DNA from: Tigriopus japonicus
Taxonomy: Eukaryota > Arthropoda > Copepoda > Harpacticoida > Harpacticidae
DNA length: 64,000 nucleotides
Reading direction: 5' to 3'
Assembly (NCBI GenBank): GCA_010645155.1
Contig: CM021320.1
Coordinates: 8,240,000-8,303,999 of the forward strand
This document shows, piece after piece, positions 20,301 to 32,300 of this stretch. The notes under the pieces are model-generated. The model was not told where the DNA came from, searched no databases, and worked only from the letters and a program-made list of their open reading frames with translations. The position numbers were made by a program, and so were the translations under genes. Positions within the stretch are counted from its first letter, which is position 1. Each line of letters begins with the position of its first letter.

Positions 20301-23300
20301 ACAAAAGTACCAAAACTGAAAAAAATCATTTATTTTTGCAATATTGAAAAACTATGTGAAATCTTTGGGAATTTGTTTTTTCATATAACTGTAGCGTTTT
20401 TCGGCTTTTTGGGGTCAAAAATGGACCATTCAAAGTCAAATAACTCAGCTGTTGCTGAATGAATTTTTATTCAATTTGAATTCAATAGGTAACTAAATGG
20501 TCTCTAAATATGGATTAAATAGTTTGTTAAAAAATGTTATATTTAATAGGTTTTTAGGTATATAACTTTTTCCCTGGACCTAATCTTATATAATACAATA
20601 AAAGTAAAGTTGTTCCCCATTGAATTGTGGGTCCAAAAAGTGCCATGGTGTCTTTGGGTATTTTGATTCAAACCTAAAAAGCCATTCGGAACACCGTGTA
20701 GCGGTATGATTTAAAACACTCACTCAAGCACCCTTTCTGCATGTGCTATTTATTAAGTTGTTGTCTATTTATTTAAATGCTAAAAATCTGAAACCGGGGC
20801 AATTTTAACTTTTTCAGTGTTTTCGACCAACACATGCAATGGGGCCACATCTGATTGTTTAGATGATTTGATTCAAAAGAAACGCCAATTACAATAACAC
20901 CATATGCTTGTTAAATCATTTGAATTACCCGTCCTATAGAATCCTTGAGGTCGGTCTGATCTGAAGACGGAATTTAAAACTCAGCAATGGGTAATCAATC
21001 TTATGTGTCGATTTTTCAAAATGAAGAGGGTACTAAAAGCAGGTTATCAAGTCCTTACGTTCTCCAAAATCTCCATAAATATACTTCCTCTTCAACCACC
21101 CTCGAATGACGCACCCTGTACTTGCACTTACTCTTCACGCTCATCACGTTGTCCTTTTTCGGAGGGAGTCTCTTCCTTGGCCCTTTGTTCACGCTCCTTC
21201 AAGAGCTTCTCCTCGATCTCACGTTCACGTGCAGCCGTGTCCACGGGTTTGGCTCCGCCGAAAATCGAGGCAGCCGAAGGTTTTGGCGGTTCCTCCTCTT
21301 CAGGTTCAATGGAGGTGGTTTTGAGCTTCTCTTCGATTTCTCGCTCTTTCTTCGTGGTGTCAACGGGTTTGGCCCCACCAAATATAGAACTAGCAGCCAC
21401 GGGAACATTGTCCTCGGGTTTGGATGCGGCGGTTCGTTTCTCTAGAACCAATTTGGGACGCTCTCGAGGCTCTAAAATGAACGGGAAAGATGTTCGTTAT
21501 CGGTTGGCTTACACAACTTGCGTCACTCACGAGACTAAAGGACTCTTATTCAGATCTGTGTTTAATCACGTGAGGCCTCCAATTTCTAATCCATGGGAGA
21601 CACTTCAGACTTAGCGCAGTGTTAAGTCATCATTATTGGTTTGAAAGTAACATGGGAAACAGCCATTTTGGGCTAAGGACGTGGGTAGTAAGAGCTACAG
21701 AAGCTTTAGTAAGAGCAACGAGGATTTCCACTTCCAAGAAGAATTAGAGAGCTTCATAATCAAGCCAGGTAAAGGGCAAACATGGGGAAGACCAGGAAAG
21801 ACCCCAAATAGCATTTTTTTCTCTGTACTTGGAAGTGACCATATCAAGGGGTCCTGCGTTAAGTGGTGCGATAGAGGTACATCAAGAAATTTGAGACAAG
21901 TTTTAGAGGGAAAATTGCTTGAACTCCGTTAATTAGTCCAGGGGCTAATTCTTAAACAAAAAAAAAACCTTGAGCTTTCAAAGAAAAACTGCTCAAAAAA
22001 AATTATAATGTTCGCTTGACTCATTTATGGTACTTTTTTGGCCGTGTTTCCCTACTATATATAGAATTTTGGTTGAATGTTACAATTTAAGACTTTATCC
22101 TTTATGAATATTGTTCGAAAGGAGCCGCTAAAAAGTGATGGAGGTTTGTTTGTTTGTTGAGGAGTCAGAACGCAGCTTCGCAGCTGCGATCTGATAGAGG
22201 CTGTCCGCCATATGGGGATATTGCCGCTCCACTTGGACAAGCTAACAAGCAAGCATTAATTTTTACCTCACCCTCGGGAATGACCCCAGGTTCGCCCATT
22301 TAAGCCGTCAAGGGCCGTGACTTCTGCATGTAACTTAATACCACAGGTCACTAGGACTCGGCAAGCCCGGGATCGAACCGGGGCTTGCCTAGTATTTGGC
22401 ATTGAAAGACAGTTCAATGCTAAATTTTGACTCCGAAGAGTTGAGTTTGGAAAGTTGTGTGTTGCATTTGAAAGACGGTTCAAATGCTAAATTTTGACTC
22501 CGAAGAGTTGAGTTTTGAGGGTGGCAGTCAGCCGGGATCGAACCCCAGCCATCTGCACGACAAACCGACGCAGTACGCACTACGCCATGCCTCACCCCTA
22601 AAGTGATGGAGGAATAGGTTTCTTTAATATTAAGAACAATATGTGCTATAGCACATTTTAAAAGTAATGTCAAAGTACAATATACCAAATGTTAACATAA
22701 AAACTTCTAAAGTTAAGCCGACAAAACAAACAAAATATTGCTGACTTAAAAGAGTAAATTTGCCGCATGGGTGAGAAAGAACCTTTTTGTTGGCTATTTT
22801 AAGCGTTTTAAAGCTCAAGGTTTTTTTTTTTGTTTAAGAATTAACCAAATCTACAACACCAAAACCCGTCATCACAAAAAAATTCCAAGTGCTTTATTTA
22901 CAATATTATTTCAATATTCCCTAGAGTCGGGACAAAAAAATCCGTTTTAGAAGTTTCATTAAACACGCCCTCCGACATACTTTGATTTGGTACTTCAATA
23001 TTGCTTTTAAGCCTCAAAACAAACATGATTAAATCTTGAAAACTCAAATAGCCTAAACAGCCAATTTTGAGGACCAATTTAGGAGCTAAGAGAGCCAAAC
23101 TGTCACTGAGGATATGCTTAAAGCAAGCTAGACCTAATGTTGCCAATATCACTCGTGGTAAAATTTACCTCTGAACAGCTAGATTTGGTCAAAACTTGTC
23201 TCAAATGTCCTTAGCATTTCCAATCATCTTTCCCAACTCAAATCAACACCGTGAGGTCGGACTGTTAAGCTCCCCAAGTACAAATGTTTACCTCGATCTC

Positions 23301-26300
23301 CGGATCGGTCACCTCCTCGATCATATCCTCCGCGATCTCTTCGGTCATAGCCTCCTCGATCACCTCGGTCATCGTAGCGAGATCCTCCTCGTCGATCTCC
23401 TCCATAACCTCCTCCTCCTCCATCGCGTCTTTCGTAGTTATCGAAGCCTCGTCGTTCTGTATCTCGGTCTCGCCCGTAGCCTCGGTTATCTTGAAGAAAC
23501 AATTGGAGTGTTTTGAAAAAGCTCAAGATTGGAGTATGTACAAGAGATGTTGATTGACAAAGTTTTCTAATTACGAACGAAGATGAAGAGCCTTCAAGTG
23601 GTCTTTGGAAGCTCAATTACCTCGACGATCATAGCCGCTACCACCGTTGTATTGACTGTAGGATCGGTTACTACTGTTATAGCCTGTTAAGGAAAGACAA
23701 GAAATGGAAATTAGACCATAACCAACCCAATCAAGGGACAACAATACGGAACATGAGACTTGCTTCCAGTATTAATATGAGAAGATCAAGCACTAATGTC
23801 TCGGCTTTGTTAGAAGAGGAAGAAGGTTTTCACATTCTATGTTTTCCACTAATTGAACACGAGCTTATGGCTCGCTCATCATCCCTTCAGAGCGAAGTTG
23901 AACAGGATTTAAGTGGATTTAGAGGATAAAATGACATTTAGGACGAGAAACCTGCCACAAGGAGCACACAGGCAGTAATGCTATCGCTAGTATGAAGGTA
24001 TTATTTTGATGAGAATGAAACAAGTTTGGAAAAAAATGCCAGTTATTGACGGAATAAAATATCTAGTCGAAAATCATAAACATGTCTTTTGATTTTCAAA
24101 ATCGTAACCTTGTGAGTTTTATTGTTGCAAGTCAAGGTTTAAAAAAAGTTGGTTTCAAAAAGTTAATGACTGTTATTTGATCAACCACAAAATGGTATTT
24201 TTTGGACTTATCATTAAACCACGTAACAATCGCAATCACTAATAACTTGCAACGGATTTATTATTTTTCTTTTCAAGCCCAAGAATGTAATTGTAATTTA
24301 TGATTTGAAAACCCACAACTCATTTTTTGATCAAAATTAGCTCAATTATGATCGACATTACATTCCAATTAAAATGCTATCCAATTGCTATTACTTGGAT
24401 TTGCAATTGAAATAAAGGTCTGATTAATGCAAAAAGAATACAATCATGAAGTGCGCAATCTGCTTTCTTTGAGGCAATTTTATGACATGGATATATTTGA
24501 AGATAGAAACAATCGGTTATACATAAATTAAGCGCTTAAAGTTTTGATGGAGGGACTTCAAATAGAACTACACGTGTTGTCAGCTGAATCTTCTATGGAA
24601 CAATTCACGCCAATTTGAAAGGAAATTAACCTATTATTCCTGCCAAATGCACAATCAGGTCCATTTGCAATCTCCCATCAATTCTGAAGTTAGTTCAAAT
24701 GATGTGCGATCATTACTAGCTACAAATCCATATTTAATATGGAATCGGTGAGTTGTTGCCACGTAAAAATAACAAAATAGCCCACTTTGTGATCACACGG
24801 AAATAGGCCATATTTCATTCAATTGCAGAGAGCATCTTTTTTCCTCGACGTCCTCTCTCGGCCGAGACATTCGGTTTCATTTGAAACATTTGAAAATGCC
24901 TTTTCAGAGCTCTCCTTTAGATTTCGTTGCCAAAAAAGAAAATTCCAATCATTCTTGCTGGTCTGTTCCTTATTTCCCCAACCGTTCTCAATTTATCACC
25001 AAAACCAGAACCTAATCTTCTTACCTCGGTCAAAGCCTCCTCGATCTCGGTCACGATCACCACCTCGGTCATAATTATCTCTACGGTCAAAAGAGGGCGT
25101 TTCTCGCGGTCCACTTCGCCAATCGCCTGCTGTGCGATCCTCACCGTCATCTCTAAACGAAATAGAAATGCAAAACACGAAAATGAAAGGTGGATCAACA
25201 AGCTTTTCAGAGAATGAGTACAGAGGCATGATCCAGTACCAAATACGGACACCAAACATCAAACTAAGCCGTTTACTTTTGTGACGTAGGAATTGATCCA
25301 AAGCAAAATATAGCTTAGGGGAGAATAAAAAGGATCCGCGACTAGTTCCAATGCTTTTCAGAATAAAAATAGCGGCCATTTTGTTTGAACCAATATCATG
25401 GAAGGCGTGTGTCTTCAAAACCCACGCTTTTGAGACATGTCAAAAACTATTTCGAGTACAAAATTGGTTTCCTTGTCCATGAAGGCATTTCGAAAGCGAA
25501 ATAATGTGTTTCCCAAGCACTCTCGGGCTGTCAAAGACAGGAAAATCGACTGAAACCTAAATGTCTCGTAATTAAAAGAGAAAGCCATTGAGATTGAAAG
25601 GTTCTAACTTGCTTGGGCACAAGTGTTTCCACATTATTGGAGAAGAAATAGGATAAGTACGAAAGCATTAAGTAAGAAAGTGTTACGATCCTAACTCTGT
25701 AAAAGTCGATTGTTCAGCCTCATTTTGAGTATGCCCCACCCATTTGGGCTCCAATGAGTTCGGCAGGCATACAAAAGGTCGAGTAGGTCTAAAGATGTTT
25801 CGCTAGGAACATCACAGGAATGAGAGAGACAGGAATTACTAGTGATGTCATCATTTTTGGCGGGAAAAAAGTTCGGAAGACATGTGTTTCTGATGAGCGT
25901 GCGAGGTAGCGAAGATTTAGGCCTGGTTATTGCAGCAATTCCTTTCTCATCAACACAACTTGAAGTTGGAATAGCAATTCTTGACATTTCTGTTGCAAAC
26001 AAATATGTTTTGTTGCTTTTATCTAAAATTTTGCTACATAAATTACGAGGGTTCTTTCGAACTTTTGAATCAGGAATACCCCATATTGAATAACAAGAAG
26101 GCCAGAGGAGATCAGTTCTTGGGGCAACTAAACCTAAAAACAAATAATTCGTTTTATTGAAGGCTTCCAATTTCTCCATTTGTTTTTATATTACTTTGCA
26201 ATACTTCTCAACATACATTAACCAAGCCATTGCTCTTAAATGCAACACTTTTTAAGAATCTGACCCTTGAAAACCGAGACATTTTTTGGCAAGACTAGAC

Positions 26301-29300
26301 TGCTAACGGCAGCAGGTATGTAACATGATATGGTAATCATTGAATCTATTAATACTAGACGGAGTGTAAGTCTAAAAATGTGTCTCCGGTCGCCAACTGT
26401 TGAGCGGACAAAATTGCAAGAACATTTGAAATGACTGACCAGGCAAATGACAACTATGAAATTGATGAATCAAAGGTGGAATTGAGTAATGGTTTTGAGT
26501 CAATTTTTGTTATTGCTATTGGTCAATCTTTTGAAAGAACTTAAGACGTCGCTAGGTGGCCATCCCTTGGATTTGAATACTTCAACATGGAACTTTTTTG
26601 CCAATACATTGAATAAGTCATTGGTAGGAAGAACATAAATTTAAGCTTTTGCGTTATGTAGGGTTAATCCAATGCATATATGGACAAAAACTAACTTGTG
26701 GCTTCAAGAACGAGTTAAAAAAGTTGGTTATTCACATGGAGAAATGGAGAAGTTGGTTATTCACATGTTTGGTCAAACTAACTGTCCGCTCAACAGTTGT
26801 GAGGGCGACATTTTCCTCATAAATTCAACGCATTCCGCCCCGCTTACCAAATCAGCCAGACTGAAGCTTGCACGCTATTTAGTGATTATAATTGATCTAA
26901 GATGGTAATCGCTCCCATTGGGAGATTCTAGAAGTTAGGACTGTACACAACTCGGAGAAGGTATGAAAGGTATCTGATACTGTATGACTTCAAGAGCATT
27001 CATGGGCTTCGTCTTAATCCAGGATTTATATATTGGCTGATTTATAAGCTTCATGTAACACCTTCATTGGATTGGGACCGAAAAAACTCCGACATGTACT
27101 CATCCATTGTGTGGCACTAACAAAAACAAGAAAGGAATGGGGCTCACCTGTCTCCGTATCTGCTTCCCCCACTTCGGTATCCACCCCCTCGTCCTCCCCC
27201 GCCCATATCGCCACTCCTCGAGGCGACATCCACCTTGATCTTTCGATTGCCCAAGTATTGTTCGGTCATGGTGAAGGCCTCAATGAGCGAAGCACGATCC
27301 TCAAAGTCCACATAACCGTAACCTTTCATGCGATCGCCTTCGCGAGCTAGACGAACGCTGATTACCTAAAAACAAAGCGATAAATTGAGTTTTGTCATGG
27401 TTGTTGTTGAAAAAATGAGGTTTTTGCGGTTGTTCGCCGCCATAGATCCCTTGTTATATTTTCCTCCCATTCATCGATGATTGATGAGTTCGATATAAGG
27501 ATATTGATAAGACCCAAATGTACGTCCTTTTTTTGGTCGCTTTTGCCACTTAGGCCTTGGATCCAGTTAATGGTTCACGGAAGCGTAATGATTTTGTCAA
27601 TTTGTAAGCCATGATCAAGTGTTAATCAAAACATGGGCATCATATTGGAAACCCAATGTAACGCTATATGATTAAGAGAATGGGTAAGGGGAAAAGCACG
27701 TTGGAGATCCGCTTTTGTCAAGAGTGGGAACATGAATTGCTCGGACGAGAGTTTCTCCCAAGAGATCAAGGCGTCAGAAAAGACGTTTGACTCGATAAGT
27801 TTTCCCTCTTCGGTGCCAATCACACGTCTGAATTGATAAAGGAGATCAAGAGAATTTTTCCATAGATTTCGTTGGTCAAAATGCATGTGGTCTAAGCCTT
27901 TTTTGTTGAGGTGCCACATTTTTACATTATCGTTTGTGCTTTTGCCTCCATCAAAATGTTTCTTCAGGCTGAATCATAGTTGGGTTCGAAAGTTAAAAAA
28001 AACAGGAACACTACCAAAGATTGTTTTTGTCACAAAATTCAACATTAGTATTCAAGGATTGGTTTTTATTACATTCAAAGACCAACCCACACGAACAAAT
28101 TTAAAAGATTAACTAAATCCCAAAATATACTTAATTTGTGCTCCGAAATTAATACCACTTTTAGCTGGTTAGGGTAAACAAGTAAAAGGTCTTTTTTGAG
28201 AAAGAAAACTACAAATTAGTTGGTTCAACTTAATATATCTATATTTTAGAGCAAACACACTTGCAATTGGTGACAACTTGAGACAAATTTTGTGGTGTAG
28301 TTTGATTGAAGTAAGTTTAAAGGGGCAATTTGTCTTAAATATTAAAAGAAGGAATTGACAGATATGCGCGAAAACCATTTGTTCGTAGTTATAACGTCTT
28401 CGATGGTTTAATTTCTTCTTTTATGATTGCCTACAATACAACCTAAATCAGGAACTTTGACAAACTTATGAATTACAATTTTTGTTGGAAAAATAGTGTG
28501 TTCTCAAAACTCTAAATTTAGCCAAATTCGTTTTCCTCTTATTTAATCTTTTGGTTGATTTGCTTGCCTTGTAAGCTTAAATATCAATGAATTCGGTCTC
28601 AAAAACACTTGAAAGAACGAGGGGAATTTTTGAATAGGCGCATTGCCTTTATTTCAGGGAATTCAATTAGGCTACCGGAATCACCAAATTGGGGAAAACC
28701 TCCAATTGCATTCCAATTTATTTAAATTAACAATTGACGTCTCACAAAAAGTAATTGAGTGATTGAGCTCGTACCGATGTGACTGTTCCATTTTCCAAAA
28801 TGTGCGACATGAACCAAACAAATGTTCAAAGAGCAGTTTTCCCTCTGTACTTCACATATTATTTTCCACCGTCTTTTTCCTGCTTTCCTTTTTTCATTGT
28901 TTATTTTGATATTATTAGGATTCATTTGAGCTAAAAAGCCTTCAATCTGTTTGATGCGTGAGTGGGTTCAAATTTCGCGATTGATGTGCCACAAAACAGT
29001 GAAGGACACTTACCATTTGCCCCCACCCCCCAAAAATGCCCAATTAAAGTCGCATGGATTGATTTAAGCATTGCCAAAAAAATAAAAAAAGGAATGTATG
29101 GGAAAATGTAGGTTCAATGAAGAGAGGATGTAAGTAAAACCAATATTTGATCAGTGATTTCTAGGAGAGTAAATGATGAACAAAAAACTCTTGATGTAAG
29201 AATCAAGTTGAGAAGGTTGAGACTTTTCAATTCAGGGTTGTTTAGAAAATGAGTCCCCAAAACGTAAATGATAAGTTGTGACAAACGGAAACAATGCAGT

Positions 29301-32300
29301 TAACTTGAGGTCTAAATAACTTACAAAAATACATGTGTATACCTAACACTTTATTTTTTGATTGTCTAATGTATTATAGTAATATCTTGGAAGGGTGAGT
29401 CATTTTTGAACACAAAATCATGGTTTTATGACGAGTCAATCCATTTCAAAATTGCTTTGAAACAGTAGAGTATACTCAAAACTGTTTTCTTCAATTGGTA
29501 TTAGTACAATTTAATCAGAACCGGAATGTGCCACAAAAGATTTTTGATTTGGTATGGGACTTCTATTCATGACAACCCTGTTTATTTATTCCTTCACCAG
29601 AAAAATTTTGAAATTGGGCACCAAATATTAAAAATAGGCCACAAAATAATGTTCAAGAATAAGTACCGCAAAACTTTATCAATTTCAGCAACTAATTATA
29701 CCATTTGCTGAAGATTTTTGATTTTGGTATGGGACTTTTATTCATGACAACCCCTGTTTATTTATTCATTCACCAAATTAGCTACCAAATATTGAAAATA
29801 TGCCACAAAATAATGTTCAAGAATAAGTGCCGCAAATATTTTACCAATTTCAGCAACTAATTAAACCATTTGCTGACTATTTCAGCATTTTTCAACTTTC
29901 CCCATTCTGTCGAAAAAACTTAAAAGTCTGATTTTTCACCCACTAAAAATCTCTTTCAATGTCATGATCAAGACTTCGCTTCATAATCTTGATAAAAATG
30001 TAATAGAATCCTTTTGTATGCCTCTTTCAAAAAGCAAAAAGCTTAGTAGCTTATCCACTTCCCCAGTGGTCCATGATCCAATAACCTACCTGAAGTTTGG
30101 AGAAGAAGTTCTTCACATCCTCTTCCTTAGACTCGAACGACAAATTGCCCACATAGGCGGTGAAGGGCGGTTCTCGCGGAATCCGATCATCACTGATATC
30201 GGGACCGCGAGCCGCTCTTGGAGCCGTGGGCAACACGATCTTGGCACCGGGTTTGGTCGACGAATACCGACTGTCCATCTCGTCCATTTCATCGGCCCAA
30301 GAGCTAATGGGAGCAATGGTGACCACGGTCACGTCATCGTTGACCGGTTGGGCTCCATCCGACAAGAACGAGTTCAAGTCGATGGTTTTACCCTTGCTTT
30401 TCTTGCCTTTCTTTCCTGAGAAGTAGAATGAAAAGAAACGGTTACGTGCTTATTGATGGATTAGCTATCGATCCTTTCAGATTTGAATCAATAGGGGAAT
30501 AGAATCGAGGCAAAAGAGAAGAATAGAAGGGTATAACTCAAATAAAAGAGGACTCGGAGATAGCCAATGGGATATAAATTGAATCTTCCCTTTGAATTCG
30601 GGCACATTTGTATCAATGAACGTCAGATTTGCCTAGGGAATACTCCCAAGGGAATGAAAACCTTGCCAACACAAAAGGACAGGAGGTTTCGACGGAACCA
30701 AGGAGATCCGGTTTCTTTATATTAATCTTGAGGTTTTTTTTTTATTTCTTTCATTGTTCGTGTGGCTGTTTACAAAGTTCCTTGTCATGAAAGAGCAGAC
30801 AAGGAATATTTTTTGGAGATGAAGAGACCTTGTCAGAACCTTTGTTTGATACGATAATACTATTTACCGCCTAATAACATTTGAAAAGAGGACAATGGAG
30901 GAGTCAATGTTTAGTTTATCATACATCAATGGTCAAAGAAGAGGCTTTCATTTCAAATGAACTCTCTTTAATAGGCAATTTTCATCCATCACATAGAGAG
31001 TGCTCATCAACAACCAGAAAACTTTGTGAAAACTTTGATGCATTAAGAAATACAATTTCACTTGTCACAAAAAACGAACCATTAACACCTTAAATCTTTG
31101 AGGCACGAAACGCATTGAGTTTACATCCTCCATTTTACTTTTGGCACGTCTCTAAAACTGTTAAACTAAAACGGTGAGAAAAAAAGTAACGAACCATTAA
31201 AGAAGAAATATAATTCTAAGACTTGCAGAGCACATAAGTGTTTTCTTGAAAGATTCAAAGTCTGCCATGTTTTTTGGGAATAGAATGCCACTAATAAGGT
31301 TATAAAGGTATGTTTGAACAAGTTTAGCAATTGAGAAATGTTGATTTCACGATCTCGATTCTAACTTACACGGGACATAAAAGTTTTGGTTCGTTTAAAA
31401 CCATCCTAACTAATGAGCACCCGGTGCTTTTGCTTGAATTTTTATCGCAAGGCAGGAAAATGTGTAAATTTTAGGAGCTCAAAAAGTGCTTTCGTGGTCA
31501 AAATGTCGTTTTATGGGACAAAAATGGGAAATATGGTCTTACTAGATGGCAAAATACTTCCCATAATTTGCATTAATTAGTCCAACAGGTATAATCTATC
31601 AAAAAGCTTTTATCCATGCAAGGTCTGAAAGCATTTTCCTACAACTCTCAATATTGCAAGCTCTTGATGATCATATTTAATTCTATGTTTGATATGCTAT
31701 ACCTATCATCATAATCAAATTATCAATTAAAGGTAAAGTCAGACTTTATGAAGATCGACAAGAGCAAAATTATCAAGTTTAGATCGTGATGTTGAATAAA
31801 TCAACGCTAATGAAACAACTTTTACTTCCTCAGACGGTTGGCTATCAAGCAATAATTGCTCAATCCAAGTTTTCATTCCCATATTTTGAAACCTAAAACA
31901 GATAAAGACCTACATAACACCACTCTCCTACTGAATTGAGGGGCGGAATTTTTCAGAGGCTGACACTTTTTCCAAATCTTGCTCCTTTAAACTTGAAAAA
32001 AATAGTGACTTCATGCTCAATTACGGTATTAAAAACAATTGCCAAAACGGTGACCGTAATGGTAATTCTTTGTCACATTTCGTAACTTCCTGCCAGAAAA
32101 GATGCAATATTTCTTCCCAAAAATACTCCTTTCTACGAAAAAAATATACAATATTTTGTTTTCACATTACATTCCGCCCTTTAATTATGACTGTTTTCCA
32201 CCCGCAAAATCGATCAATATGTTCATTAGGACATCAATAGGCAACGGGATGTGCAAAATCACTCAAAGTTGTAAACCGGAGAAAACAGAATGAATAAGTT

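Larger units (their letters stand above)
25686..27010 (+). pseudogene. LINE RT C-terminal fragment split by an inserted repeat block
   Basis: 25686-25832 and about 26911-27010 together follow, in order, the LINE segment seen at 46450-46710. The left part ends at AACATCACAGGAATGAGAGAG and the right part resumes near CATTGGGAG, then AGAAGGTATGAAAGGTATCT. The 1.08 kb between them is a later insertion made of an unnamed repeat (25836-26340) and a MITE copy (26343-26899). All of it is in eIF4B intron 3. Frames are broken. Confidence 0.8.

Noticed and set aside
21003..21614. 203-residue + strand ORF opposite eIF4B exon 7
   Set aside because: Antisense shadow of the conserved eIF4B exon; the sense strand carries the family signature.
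25691..26179. 162-residue minus-strand ORF in eIF4B intron 3
   Set aside because: It runs across the junction of an antisense LINE fragment and an unnamed repeat, so it is a composite of two mobile sequences.
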